Of a stretch of 64,000 nucleotides of DNA, positions 24,596-38,830 are shown in pieces. The stretch's first letter is position 1, and each line of letters starts with the position of its first letter. The DNA lies in contig CM060081.1 of assembly GCA_030533445.1 (NCBI GenBank), forward strand, positions 16,209,655 to 16,273,654, written 5' to 3'. This DNA comes from Cyprinodon diabolis (lineage: Eukaryota > Chordata > Actinopteri > Cyprinodontiformes > Cyprinodontidae). The translations under genes and the position numbers were made by a program. The notes under the pieces are model-generated. The model ran no database searches, was not told the origin of the DNA, and was given only the letters and a program-made list of their open reading frames with translations.

Positions 24596-24940
24596 ACACT
24601 GGTAACAGCGACAGCCACCAGCGAAAGAGAAACTGCCCTTACTGCCCCTGCCGACAACTGCTTACACGGCAAACTTCGGTATAACCAGCATCTTATATCT
24701 AGCTGCTTGGAGGTGAGTGTTATCGCTCTTACCAGTTCACACTCCATGCCGCGTACGCTGCTTGGACGCTTCTGGTCGCATGCGGTAGCCGCGCAGGTGC
24801 TGTGAGAGGGGTGGGGCTTGGAGGTGGGGCATGAGTGAAGCAGAGAGGGTGGGGGAGTGGCGTGAAACCTGTTTTTCTTCAAATTTTCAGTCGAAGTCTG
24901 CTCTCTTCTAAATGTTACAGACTGCAGCTTTAATGAAGGG
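24596..24940 (-). repeat. GC-rich interspersed repeat abutting the SINE
   Basis: Markedly more GC- and CpG-rich than its surroundings. Read on the minus strand it begins ATTAAAGCTGCAGTCTGTAA, a start I associate with teleost non-autonomous repeats, and runs to the SINE start. An open frame of 183 codons (24424-24975, minus) spans both this repeat and the SINE and has no protein family features. It is probably one repeat into which, or beside which, the SINE inserted. Confidence 0.45.
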
Positions 24941-25965
24941 GAGCAGAATGGAGAAAATGTTCCTCTCTTACACAAATATTTAAACTAATGATAACGTTAA
25001 GTGTTTAAATAAGTTGCAGGCCGACATGCAACTGACTAAACAAATACATAAACATTAAGTCTTACCGTTCCCCTCATTCGGCTTCACTTTTTCAGATAAA
25101 GGCAAGCTCGGTTTATGGTCGGAAATATTAAAGCATGATAAAGAAGCAGAAGCAGCATAAATCTGTTTCACACATCCCTGTTAATCACCTGCAACAGAGG
25201 CTGCATGGTTTAAGGGTTACTACTACGCTCTATGTCTTCTTGGCAATCGTTAGTAGGGATGGGGGTGAGTTTAAAATGTGCAGCAGCAGTGGTGTAGAAA
25301 AAGACATCCAACTCTAGATGATGATAGCTTTTGTCAGTCCACCCTGTTTTACACCCTACTCCCCCACCTGCCTCTTTGTATTTCTATTCCTCATTTGCTT
25401 CCAAGAGGCTCTGCAGCTCTCTCCTTCTTCCCATCTTACATATTTTTCTTGCTTTCCTTTCTTTTGCTTGTTTGCTTTACTTTTCTGTTCATTCTCAACC
25501 TCTTTTTATCTCTGTTCTCACACAATGTATTGTGAAGAAGCGGCTCATCAGACGGAGACATCCATCCAAATGGCTGGATTTGTCAAAACAAACTGAGACA
25601 AACATTCTCCCTGAACAAAAAAAAGACGCAGCTTAAGCAGCAACACCTCTCTGATGTTTTTTTAGGCTTCAGGCTGTGCAAACAACAGAATAAATGTTGT
25701 TTGTGTGTCTGGAAGGCTTCACTATTATGCCCCCTCTGTGTCAATGCTCCCCATGCCAAGTTACCAACTGCATCCTTGTGCCCCAGTGGCGGCCATGAAG
25801 TTGGATGTTTGCCAGCTGAATGTAGATGCCAATTAACAAAGTCAAGGTTGCATTTAGTATTGAATTTGTTCCAGTCCAGAGTCTACAGAGTCTAGCATCA
25901 GTCAAGGAAGAAAAGATGGTTGGGCCACTTTCAGAATATTCACTGAAACATCTGCTTTGCTCTAA

Positions 25966-26178
<213 letters not shown>

Positions 26179-27864
26179 TGACAATGCATCCGTTCCCATA
26201 GGTCAGTTCACCAAAACAAGGTTGCATCACTCATAGATCAACTTATTTCAAGCAACTTGACCATCAGCTGGACTAATCAGGAATCAGGAATAATCATTCA
26301 TAGAAAAAATCTAGAAAGTCAGTTGTTTTTTTTTAATTCACCCATTAATAATCTGTCCTGTGTTGATTCACCACAAGTCCTTTGGATTATGTTACACTGT
26401 ACCATTTTGGCACATCTATAGGCTCTATAGACTAATCCTTACTCACATAAAACAAATATAAAATCGACTCTTCTTAAGTCTTGACAGAGATTCCTAATAG
26501 AATTTTCATCTGGTCATGACCAGGTGGACTTTAACGGATATATATGATTTTACCCAAACCATTTCACTGCAGCTCTGGCCGCTTTTCTATTTAATTTTTG
26601 GCTTGTCCAGTTTTAAAAATTAAAAAATATGTTTCTGGTTCAGAGAAATTAAAGAGAGGCATATTTTTTTGCCATTTAAAAGTAGACACCCAATTTGACC
26701 ACAAAGATATTTTAAGACTCTAGTAGGTGTTGTTTCTTCTGTACACATAGAATTTCTCTTTTGGAAAAATGTGTGAAGTGTATGTTATTAAAACCATCAG
26801 TGCTCTGCACCCAGAAACACAAATTTATTGTACTTTCAAAGTGTGTAAAGAGAACTTTTCTTACATTTGTGAACAATAACACGGTAACATTTTAAACAAC
26901 TCAGTTAAAACATTTCATTTTAACTCCAAATATGAAATGAAGTCCTTCCTCACAAATGAATGCAAAGTAAAATCACAAAACATTTAGATTACCTGTAGAT
27001 TATGACCTGGAGATAAGCAGGTAAAAACATGGTAAGACCAAACTGACTTTCAGACGTCAGAAGTATGAGAAACAGGACACATGAGGAGTGGGTCTGAAAA
27101 ACTGACACTGACATAATGAATTGTCTGAGAAGGGAGAAATTCTATTCCCCTACCGAGAGACAGGAGGGTATATTAAATATTTAAACTGTTTTCATTAAGG
27201 AGCATATATGTTTCTATTTTTACAGCTAACAACCATGAGAATATGTAATCACATGTGGCCTACAGACATCTCCAGATTCTATAACAGTATTCAAATAAAC
27301 TGCAAATATGCCAGCTATGTCACTGTATAGTCAGGGTATTGGCAGGAAAGGGACAAAAGGGAATAAGTTCCCCGATACTCTGCGCTGTTGGAGAAGCAGC
27401 TGTTATATCTTCTCTTAGGTCTCACAGGAAACCTATGTGTCACCTTGTATAATATTTAACTTTTCTAAACTGGTATTTAATATGTATTTAGGAATGTGCA
27501 TTATGCTCATGAAGTTGTTTTCTATTTACAAGGGTTGCACGCTCTCTGTTTTTGGACACAGCAAACTGGCAAACAGTGTAGTATATTCCCTATTCCAAAA
27601 TAAGCTCTATTACTATGGTTAATTCTTGTTAGAGAAAAGAAGTGCAGAACAAATGCGCCTCTGGGAATAAAAAAAAAGATGGATCATAGAAAACAAAAAT
27701 GGTAATTTCAAATACCTCGAAAGCACAGAGATTTTGCTTTTATATTATATATCAAAATGGAACCAATGTTATATTTTCCTCTTCGATTTTTCAGCCACAT
27801 AATGGAAAAAAGCTCAAACTTTAATCTTATTTATTAAAACCATATAAATCTCACTTTTTGGTCG

Positions 27865-27889
27865 TTTTTTTTTTTTTTTTTTTTTTTTT
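27865..27889. repeat. poly-T run (25 nt)
   Basis: An uninterrupted run of T. A similar run of 21 lies at 3420-3440. Either could be the tail of an old antisense retroposed copy, but no body is recognisable beside them. Confidence 0.9.
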
Positions 27890-30800
27890 AGTTTCAAACT
27901 GTGCTCTCTTAGGAGAAATAGAGTTACCAGAAAAATACATAGTTTTTGTAATCTTATATTGAGATTTAATTAATTGCTATAGAGTCAGTCTGTACGATAT
28001 ACAACTTTATACCAAAAAAACTGAATACAGACCTGTCCGTTTCATAATCATATGTTTTGAAAAAAATACAATACAGCTTCATGCTTGTGCACATGGATGT
28101 TATTTATATTTGGAATTAACTTAAAACCTTATGTAGTGAAACTTTGAAGAGCGACAACAAAGCAGAGAGGACTTCCAATTCCCAAACTCACACTGAACTA
28201 CTGTAATACTCCTTTAAAAAGAGTCTTAGACAGTCAGCAATGGTCAACACAAATTAAGACATGATGAAACTAAAAAAACTGTCCTAAAGAAATAAAAGTT
28301 TTCATACATCTACATTATGTGCAAAATGAACAGATTAACAATCTGAAAAAAGGATCCCTTAAAAAATTCAATGACAAAAAACAAACTTAAAGCTTGGATA
28401 TGTTTTTATGTATCTTAATATGATAAGCATAAACAGTCTTTTTATATAACATTTTTATATTTGCGAACAATTTAATCATGCAGCTTGTGTGCTCCTATAG
28501 TTTTTAATCCAGCAAAAATCAAAGCGAGAAAAGTCCTGATTCAATCACAGTGCAAGAAATCTATATGAAATAAATGATATTTCCTCCATTTTATTGAGTT
28601 TCTCAGAACAATGCACATGCTCAACAACAGCACATAGCGCTGTGCCATCAGACACAGAACAGGAGGTACTGCTGTTTTTACACACAGGAGAACTCGGTGT
28701 ACTCAGACTCGACTTTATTTGTAGTTGTCGGAGTCACACAGAGCCATGAAATACCTTTAAATGCTAGAAGGTAATGGCTTAAAATTAAAATCCATTTGAA
28801 TTAATTCATAAAAAAATAATCACTTCAACTAATACTTCTGTGTGGTTTCAAGCTGTTCTCTGCTGAGGATTACTAATGCAATAATCCAGCTGGAGCAGAC
28901 TATAGGGTGATTTATGAGTTGCTAAAAGGTTTTAATGTATTACTTATATTTAATTAATATCGCAAATTGCAGGAAGAAAAATGTTTTGAGTTGCTTTAAT
29001 GCCTGAACTCTTATCACTCAAGGATCCTGCCTATTATTCTCCCCAATCAAATGTTGTCATATCATTCCTTTAGAAAACCAGGCATGAGGATTTGAGTAAT
29101 ATCACAAACAGCTGACTTACTGAGATGTTTGCACGCCGGTCCTGGCTGCATGCATCATTATCAGAATCTGCGGACCATGGAGACATGCAGACTCCCCTCC
29201 CTGAACTGCTAGGCAGCAGAGTTTGTGGTCAGCTCAAGACCAGAGACATGAGCTGAATGTTCAAGTATTTCTCACGTCTCGACAGGAAGAGCCCATGTTG
29301 TAGCAATCAGACCCCAAGGACCCATGTTTGTCTTCATAGCAATCAGATATTGTTCTGCTGCGAAGTTTAATCTCAGGGGGATTTGTAAACAATATAGGAA
29401 GGCTTGTTGTGGAAGTGTGTGCATGGATGAACAAGTATGGGGTTGTGTGTTCTTGCCTTCTACTCGGTGGAGCGTGGGTCTATCTACAGAGCTCCTAATT
29501 AGCTGGGGCAACCAGACATTCCAAAAGCTTCTTCCTTTGTTTTTCAATCTGAGGCTCTCTGCGTGCTTTAAAACGAGAGCAGACAACGACAAAACAGTTT
29601 TGTATTCAACAGAATGAAATCTGTGGTTCTTATTAACAAGAAACGCATCCCTCTATGAGCAGAGTAATTGCCCTTCCCTTTCATTGAGCCGTCTGTGCCA
29701 TGTACTATTTGTTTGTGGAGCACACTCTGTTAGGTGTTATGAGTGTGGTGTCAAAAAGAGAATAGCGTAAGTGACGAGTTCAGCCCTTTTTGTCTCTAGT
29801 TTTACTGAGCCATTGTTCTCTGAACTGCTGAATTTAAATTTTTGAAAAAGACAATGTGTTTGCTTAATTGCCTTTTTAGTTAAAGAAAACAAGAAGCTTT
29901 TGTGATTCATCTCCAACTGGGTTTCAAGGAGATTCTTTTTATGTTTTTCATTTTTTCCTGGGCTATTTAAGCCTTAAGATTTTACTCATCTAACATGTGC
30001 CTAGTTTATACCTGAAGTTAATTGGCTCACGTTTTTGCTGAACCTGCTTTTTATACCCTACGGCTCTGATTCCTTCCCTGCAGTTTAAGAACACGGCCAC
30101 ATCTGAGATACAAATCCGTGTTGAAGTACATTATTAACCTCAGATCTGACTTTGACTCTTTCTAAATCTTTTTTGAAAGAGCATAATTTCCAAATCATAA
30201 CTTTAGGCAAGATCCAACCAAGACCAGAAGAATTTAATTCTTACTAAGGTTATAACAGTCAAGTCTGGTTTAATTTTTTTAACCAGTCCACCATGATATT
30301 ATAAATTCTAAGATAAAGTTTCAGCTCTTCTGATTCTGTCTCAATGTTTTAATTGAATATTCAACATTCAAAACCAACATCTTCATATCCACATATTTTA
30401 CTTGAACATGAATAAACCATAGGCAGCGTCAGCTATTGTGTTAGCTTCACCCATATCTTAAGGAAGTTATTACAGAGTGCAAATTGATAATAATTATTGT
30501 AATGATCATTTTCTAAATTCATTTACATTCTTGTCTGCTTCATAGGTGCTAAAACTGGTGTAGAGACAGTAGAAACAGAGAAGATGAAGAAGAGACTTCA
30601 GAGAAACAGTAAAGTTACTGCTGTAAATTATGTCAGCTTTCTGAGGTGTCAAATCTTGGTGCAATAGTCAGAAGAAAAACATTTTCACAATACATAATCT
30701 TACCCAGAACATCATCTCAGATTGCTAGATTTATGATTCTGACAGCAAACTTACTTTGTATTAATCCGCCCACATAGGGACATTCATAGGAAATTGAAAT

Positions 30801-32395
30801 GTATTTCCCAGATAGTCTGATTATCCTGATATGGGAAAAAAAGGAAATAAAATTACACATCTAAAGTAACCAGAGGTGGAGAATTAGGGTCTAGAAAGTA
30901 GAAACTCTTCCTAGTTTTTTTCATCCAGTTCACTTAATCAGATTATTAGCTCCCAGCCTGGATTGTGGCTGGAAATCCAAATGGTTGGAACTGATATCTG
31001 TACAGGCATTTTACATTCTGGGCCTGGTTTATCCACCTCTGAAGAAACTTACCAACATCTTTCTGCACTGTTGATCCCAGTTCATAAGCACCAATCAGAC
31101 TGGGATTGCATAAAGAGCAGGACAGGTACTTTAAAGGTGTTACAATTCAACAAAATACATTTTTGCTAGTGAATTGTTCTGCTAGCACCACTAACTGTAA
31201 AATAAGTCATTCTCTGAATTTTCTGGATTGTGATTATTACATACCTCTTGTCTAAGTCTTTCAAAAGAATACTTTTCCAAATTGAAAATGTATACATGAA
31301 TTGTATATAATAAACAGAAAGTATGAAAGTAAATTTCTGTAATCCAGTTAATAAGATCGTATGACATTGAGCTCATTGAAATTGCATGCTGCTGGTCAGA
31401 CCACATACAGTACGTTCCTCTGCAAATGTGCATTTGTAGCTCCGACCAAGATAGATGCCTGAACTATTTGGTTAGACATATGGAGCAATTTGGCAGCAAT
31501 GCAATGAGTCTGACAAGAAGAGACAGAGGCAAAGTGAAACACGTCCACTTTGGTGAAATGCAACGTAAAATCTTTGAATCATGACATAAACCAGCCTGGT
31601 TTGCCCCATTTGGAAGCAGACTGCATATAGAGCAAGTGAGTCAGACTAGGACATACATAATCAATAAAGCATTTCAATAAAAAATTATACTTTACAGGAG
31701 TTCATGATTAGAAAAAAAAATAGAGAATGTGAAATAGCAATCTTGTAGAGCCTAAACAAAAGTAAAGATTTGGAACATCAAGGATGTTTAGACATCATAA
31801 AGAACAAACATGTGTGGCTCTATTCTCCTCTCTTTATGAAAGAAAAGAATTTGGAAACCTTTACATATCTCTCGGACAATTACCTTTTACCTTCCTTATG
31901 CAGTTATTGTTTTTTCATGCAGTTATAAAACGTTCCATTCTTGGTTTTATATGCATTTTCATTTCTTTAAAGATATTTTCCATTATATTTTGTTTGCATT
32001 AAGATACTTTACCTGTTCTATTGTAAGAGCTTGGTGCGCAAGGTGGTCATTGAATGGAGCTTTTTTTTGTATTTTGATTGACAGCCCTACACACCCTGGT
32101 GTTTTTGTTCACTGTATGTGTAGAATGAGCCCTTCTAGATGCACTGCAATCAAATCAGTGTAACAATACAAAAATGAAATAAGAGCATTCCAGAAATGGA
32201 AGCAAATGGTGTGACCCAACCTTTAGCCTTTCTGCTGTCTACTAAAGCTTCTGGCTGATCATCAGAAGGGCACATTTTTATGAGACTTCTTGACTTGAGT
32301 TCTCTTAACACAGTGAGCAGAATATGAAAATTAACTTCTTCTTTGTCTATATAACTGTTTCTGATAAAAAGTTTCGAAGTTATTTTGTATCAGTT

Positions 32396-32545
32396 TAAGT
32401 AAAACTTTAATATTTTTACTTAAGTATGATGTAGATCCTGTAGGTTTTTCTTAACTTTACTTAAGTAAAGAAGTTAAATTGTTACTTTTACTAGTTTTAT
32501 CTGTACTTTTACATGAAGGTATTGGGGAGGATTCTCCCATTTTTT
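32396..32545. repeat. ACTTAAGTAA-rich interspersed repeat
   Basis: Several near-palindromic ACTTAAGTA motifs occur with TACTTTTACTAGTTTTATCT and GTACTTTTAC. A similar stretch lies at 54157-54325 (CTTTTACTTGAGTAAAGAGG). Both resemble an abundant teleost repeat; the class is unknown. Confidence 0.4.
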
Positions 32546-33707
32546 TTAAAATACCAGCCCTCTCCACTTAAAAAAAAATGCACATGCACAACCCTGTACC
32601 CACTTCTGAGAGGGAATGCCTATTGAATGCATGCAAGAGCATGCAGGAGCCCATTTCTCTTCATGCGCACACTGTTTAAAAGTTGCTGTTCTCATAGCTC
32701 ATACAAGCTAACAGTCTTAAACGGTCCGTTCTAACCCCTAAATCCCTCAATCATTATATGTAGCGGGGACAATATAGTGGACTTTATAGCAAACTCAGTT
32801 AACTTATGTTCGGACATATGATCAATGCTTTTCGCCCCCTGTTGGTCAGGTTACTACTCCTCCACTGCATGGTCCCTGTGCCCTCTTTGTTATTATCCGT
32901 TGTTGTAGGGTAGCGACAGCCTGTGGCGACAGCGGGCTGCTGTGACAGCAAATCCCATAATGCTTTGCAAGGAAAGCGCAGAACAAGATAACTAACGGGA
33001 TGAGCATGTAGGAGAGCCTTACATAAACATGTCACCAGAATGACTGACAATTAGGAGGACCACTTATTTGGTGATCCACCCAGAAAAAGAAAATCCTCCA
33101 CTAGAGCTCTAAGTAAAGATTGTGAGAACTTTTGACACCTGCAGATATGGTACTTACCTGATCAGACTTATTTCTATTCTCTGATGTAGGATTTAATGTG
33201 GCATTGTTGTTTTAAGTGACTCCATGACATCTTATTCTGCTATGATCAGACGCCAAAGCACAGAGTCAGACATTTGATTTTTTTGACAGTGTAGTGTTTC
33301 CAGTTGCTGAAAGTCAAGCAAGTCTTGCAGCTAAAATTTACATAGGAACTATTTGAATTTTAATGCTGTAAATGTTTTTAAATGTAACTAACTAATTAAT
33401 TTCTTGTTCTGTCATCACCTCCTTGGTGAAATATTGCCAAATAAAGCCACATTGAACCGCTTGACCTTTCACTGGCGGTCTGACACGTGCTCCCTTTATG
33501 AGACAACTTTAAATTAGCTTACAAACTGCAAAAGATCATATCGGTTTGTTCTCATTTATGAAAATTCTATTTATCATTTATTAGCCACGGGTGAAATAAC
33601 TTATTGTCTGCCAGCTTAAAACCTGATAGTTAATTACTTAAATAAATAAAACATAAAGGAGAATCAAACCCTAATGTCTAGATGGGTTCAGATTGTTGAC
33701 TTTAGAC

Positions 33708-33775
33708 ATCAGAATGAAACTTAATAGTTATTCATTTCTATTCAGAAATGAATAACTATTAAGTTTCATTCTGAT
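33708..33775. repeat. perfect 32-bp inverted repeat with 4-nt loop
   Basis: Positions 33708-33739 (starting ATCAGAATGAAACTT) are exactly the reverse complement of 33744-33775, separated by ATTC. There are no mismatches or bulges. The pairing stops cleanly on the outside (C opposite A). Transcribed on either strand as part of the cdh4 intron or otherwise, it would fold into a very stable hairpin. Animal miRNA precursors usually have bulges, so a recent palindromic duplication is as likely. Confidence 0.9.
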
Positions 33776-36700
33776 ACTTGATTTGATCACTCCCATAGCA
33801 CCCTACCTATTTTTTAGTCCATAGTCGTCAATTTTTATACTTCTTTTTTATGCCGTTTTTTTCCACTGCACATATTGTTGTTTCCTAGTCGCCTGTATTA
33901 TTATGACTTTATTTTTTAAAAGCTATCGTATTTTCTGTAACAAAGCTTCATAAGATCACCTCTGAGCTTTACAGACTTGTGTTCAGCAAGACTTAAAACA
34001 ACATGAAACCTCTCCAGTCTTTCCTTGGGCAAAAGGCTTTCTCTAAATCCTGGCAACCTGCTGATGCTTTTACAGCAATGCTACTGGAACGCAATGCTGC
34101 TGGACACAATTATCTCCCACTACATATCCTAATGCCTGCAGCAGTTTTAAACAGCACGGAAGCTTCAAAGAATATTAATTAATCTCCAACGCATAATTAC
34201 TCACCAACAAGCACAAACATTACACAAGGTTTTTTAATGACTTTGTTGGAAAATCAATGAATTATTCATTACTACATAAGTTGTAGTTTTTATAAAATTT
34301 GCTCTGAGAATTTACAAACAAAAGTTAAACTATTATGATTTGTCTGACTCGAATGCATTTTTACATCAATTGAAGGTGTGGCCAGAAGGTTAACTTCTGT
34401 TTCATTACCCTTCTTTTTTGTTTAGTACAGTTTTAAGTTGTTTGTCCAAATGCAAGCTTGTACTGGAGTGCTTCCTTTCCCTTGTAGTTACATCTGCTTT
34501 AGGATAATAACTCTTAATACTTTAATACTTCAGGACCTGCCAAAGTTCTCTTCATATCCTTGCATATTTTAATAATTTACATGAAGAAATATTCAATCCA
34601 ATCATTCTTCTAAACACTTCCCACTCTGTTGTTTCCTTTGCTCAAATGATCCTGCTTAGAGTCACCAGTGGCTAGAGTCGAACCCAGAATTTAATAGTAA
34701 GAGGTGAGGCATATGCAGTAAGACACATGCAAACATATGCTAACTCTATAGAGCTTCTAACTCAGTTAACATGGGTGCTTTTAATGGTGGGAAAACTAGA
34801 AAACAATATTTGTTTTCGAAATAAAATGGCCAATATGAAAATGTGTTATCAAACTAATTCAAATATTTTTATAAGTATTTATTGCAAGTAAAATAAAAAA
34901 TCTGCAAAAATAAAAATGCAAAATCAATGAAAAAAGGAGACAACTGTGTTAAACTAATAATTGTCGCACAAAAATAATGAGAGGTCAAATGCAACCACAC
35001 ATCTATACATAATCTCTAATCTGAATTCATCAGCTGATGTTGCACAGCAGTCATTTGAATAACAAAAAATTACAGTTTATACTATTTTATAAAAACTCTT
35101 TACAAAGAGGAAATTTCATTGCAAGATTTCTGTAGTTTATAGAAATACCACAGATACACGCTTTGCATTTGCCCACTTTTTGTACAAAAAAACCCCACAA
35201 AAGTGGATTTAGAAAATTCGTAAATTTTATAATTTTAATATTTCTAAAACCGATTGTTTCTCTTCTTATTGTTCAGTCTTTCTAATCTAAAAGAAAAGCA
35301 ATACCTTAGCCACCATGTTCAGTGTCAACATATGTTGGAAGTTTGTAATCTCAAAGATAATTTGAAAATAGGAAATTCCTATTCATTTTCTTTGTCTTTG
35401 GAAATGTTAAATGTTGAAAGTGTTAGGTGAAAGATGACAACGTATTCCCTCTATTCTGAATGAAAAATAAAAAATCCAGATCATTCCTTTTTTTGTACTG
35501 TATATAAATGCCAAAACCACTAAATATGTTAAGCCATATTGGTATCAATTGCAGCATCTAAACACCAAGATATCAAAGGTTTTTTAAAGCATTACAACCC
35601 ATTCTCATATCCAGCACTGTGAGAACGCCATCAAAGGGGAAAACATCCAGGAGATCACCCTTATCAACATGAACAGATGTTCCACAGGGAGAGATGGGAT
35701 TAAACCATCAAGCAGGACCAGTTTAAAAGTCCTCAATTTTTTATCTGTTGCGGTTGGGCCACTGCTAAGCAGCAAATGAACATAATAAAAATGTAGTTTT
35801 TACTGTATTACAAGCAAAAAATATATTTCTAATAAGGGATAAATAAGGAATTCATCTAAAACTAAGACTATTATGGAATCTAGTTCTCCTGATTGATTGG
35901 ACTACAAGCTTAACTAGCATACTATAAAATAAAGCACTCTGTCATATAATGTCACTTTATGCAAGGGTTCAGTATGTTTGTTGTGTGATGTTGCCTCAAA
36001 AGAGACAGATGGTGGAGCTTCTTCAGAGATATGCTTTGTTTGAATTCAGAACTTCTATGCTGTGTTGTTCTATCATTTTCCTTACTTTCATCTTTTAACC
36101 CAGATCTTACAGAAGGTTTCTCCCTTTGATGGACCATGCTCCTCAAAAGAGTGCTCTAAAATGAGAGCAACCGATCAAAACCAGCAGCTAAGGGCTCTCT
36201 TCTTTGCATCGTTTTACCCTCTCAAGAGGGGATGCAGAGAGAGTGCATCTCTGCTTCTCCCTCTCTCTCTCCCAACAGTTTCAGACAGATTTAGCAGACA
36301 TTTTTTTTATCTCAGTCTGGCCTGGGGGAAAGGGTTAATTAAAGATCGCTCCTGGCGCGGGGAGATGAAGTGATGGGCGTAAACAGCAGAGGTGGAAGCA
36401 CAGGGATGTTTTCTAAATAATTCATGCTAACTCCCTGACTTACTGTCTATTTAATTCTTCCCAGTTTGTTTGCATCGCACAAATTCACAATAAATGCTAT
36501 CTCAACATATTCACCGATTTATAAAAGGATTTTATTTATGAATGCATATAACTAGCCAAGTCATAAAACTGGACAGGCTTAAGATCAATCACATACATAC
36601 CAATTCAATTCTAGATGTTCTCATCTGCATTCAGATTCAGTCTATAATATTAGTTGCATTTGCAGCCATTGAGCAAGTATGTGGTTTAAAGTGGAAAAAA

Positions 36701-38689
36701 AATATAATAATTCAACCTCCACTGCTCTGAATAACCAGAGATCTATGGGGTAAGCTAGAAGTACCTAAAAAAAAAAAAGAATCCTGAAGCAGTGGTTTAG
36801 GTGCATTTTTAATCCTTAACGAAAAGCAACTTTTAAAACACTAGTTTTTAATGTTGTATGGTCTGTGTACTGCTATTGCATAATTTAAGATAATATAGTA
36901 AATAGAATGGAACATTCAACATTCCTTCATACAGTATATATATACTGGGTGAAAATATATGGATATATTCTAACACTGATACAGGAATCAGTAGAGAACT
37001 TCGAATTTTTACAGCCAAATGTCTGTAAAGTGCTGCAGACAAAGTACTTGAATCAAAAATAAACTTTGCTTGATAAATGTACCATACTAAGCAAAAATCA
37101 TATTAAAATATTTAGGACAATCAGAGGTCTTTTCTACAACACAAGTTCCTTTACAGTCTGAAAAAGAAAATTGTTTACTTTTGTTATTTTCAAAGTCTGA
37201 ATCAGTGTGCAAAAAAAAAATATTTGGATGTAAATTTTGAGACTTCTTTAAGACAAGTTGTATACACCCACCTGCCCTTTTTTCCTCTCTTGTTTTTAGT
37301 TTGCAGGTTTCAGCTTTAAATCCGATCACTGCAGAAAAAAAAAATACCTATATGTAGAAAGCTTTTCTTTGTGCAATTTAGACATTTTCCAAAAAGTATA
37401 GAGCTCTGAAAATTCTAGTCATAAATGTGATATGAAAGAAATCACTGCATCTCAGCTAGACATTCAGCGTTGAAGGATCACCTCTTTATTTATCATTACA
37501 ATACACAAGCAGCAAAGTTTTTACCAAAGCTTTTTTTGAAAAAAAGTAGTTGGCGTTTGCTGCTTTGAAAAATTAGCTGTGCATTGATCAGAATTCTCTT
37601 AGACACATTTTTGTAGGTAATGTAACATAGGCATATAAACCTGGTTATAAACAGCTTAAGTATAGAGCGTAGATGTAATAATTTGTAATAAAACAAATGT
37701 ATATTTTTTTCTGATGAAGATTCAGAAATGTTGTTTCTTGCTACAAGATCATGTCAAGCCCTGTGAACCGAATCAAAAAGTTGTTGACACAGAATAGGAC
37801 ATGATTATTACCTTCTATAGCTGGCACTATGTGGGCTGCGCACTGATGGGAAGAAAATAGGTGATACCACAGCTGCCAGCACCAAGGCCAAAACAATACT
37901 TCATCCTGATTTTTACAGACAGTGAGCTGACCAGGCAATCCTGTGTGAAAAGCCTATCCCAGCTGTAGTCAGACAAGAATCCAAAACACAGAGGAAAAAA
38001 AACATGTGCACTCACTCCTAAAGTCAATTATGAATCACTAGGTAACCTTAGCTAGAAAGTTATGTGGGAGGAAGCCAGGGCACAGAATGAAATGCACATC
38101 CAGGGATGGGAGGAAAGCGCAAACTCGACATAGGAAGGTCTAAACCTTCAAGATTTGAACCAAATTTCTTTTTGTACTCCTTTTATTTGTATGCAAAATT
38201 TTCTAACCTTCACGGAGCTTCAGTTGTCGAATACTTCATACCCTTTCTCAAAATGGACTTACACTTTTCTTTGCACAGCAGCGGGAAAGCATGCAATTTT
38301 GATGATTTGATTGAAAAGGAAATGAGCAGCATGTGTCCATCTAGCTGGCAAACTACAAATAGCTTAGAGTCAAAGTTGCTGGTACCCCTGTCAAGATGTG
38401 TTTAGCAGAGGAGTTATTTTACAAATGACCTTAAATTTATATTTGATGTGTCTCTCTTTATGTTCAGTATTTCTGTTTTTATATTATTCAACTCAGTCGG
38501 AATAGTCTGATTCATAATAAAAACTTTTAATCAATAAACACTGATTTGATGGGGTTTTGTCTGCAGACAGGTAGTGAAAATAAACTGAAATACCATAAAG
38601 CTTTTAGCTTAAAACCTTTCCAGCGAATGCCAATGAAATGCAAAACCATTACGAAATGTCTTCCTGCTAAAGACTATTGATCATGTCGC

Positions 38690-38830
38690 TGTTGTCACAA
38701 GCTCTTTGTTGCTCAGCTGACAGCTGGCTGTGTGACATGGGCTGGGTGTTTATTTGCATGCTGAACACGCCGCTGAGGTGCAATAACAAGTGGTCACTCA
38801 GGATTCATTTATGGGTTAGTTTAACATCTC
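38690..38830. promoter_or_regulatory. possible intronic enhancer stretch
   Basis: Complex non-repetitive sequence with two CAGCTG E-boxes (38714-38719, 38721-38726) and a perfect POU octamer ATTTGCAT (38752-38759). Octamer and E-box clusters are common in neural enhancers, which would suit cdh4. This is motif-level inference only. Confidence 0.2.

Noticed and set aside
24424..24975. 183-codon open frame on the minus strand
   Set aside because: It spans a SINE and a neighbouring CpG-rich repeat, with no protein family motif.
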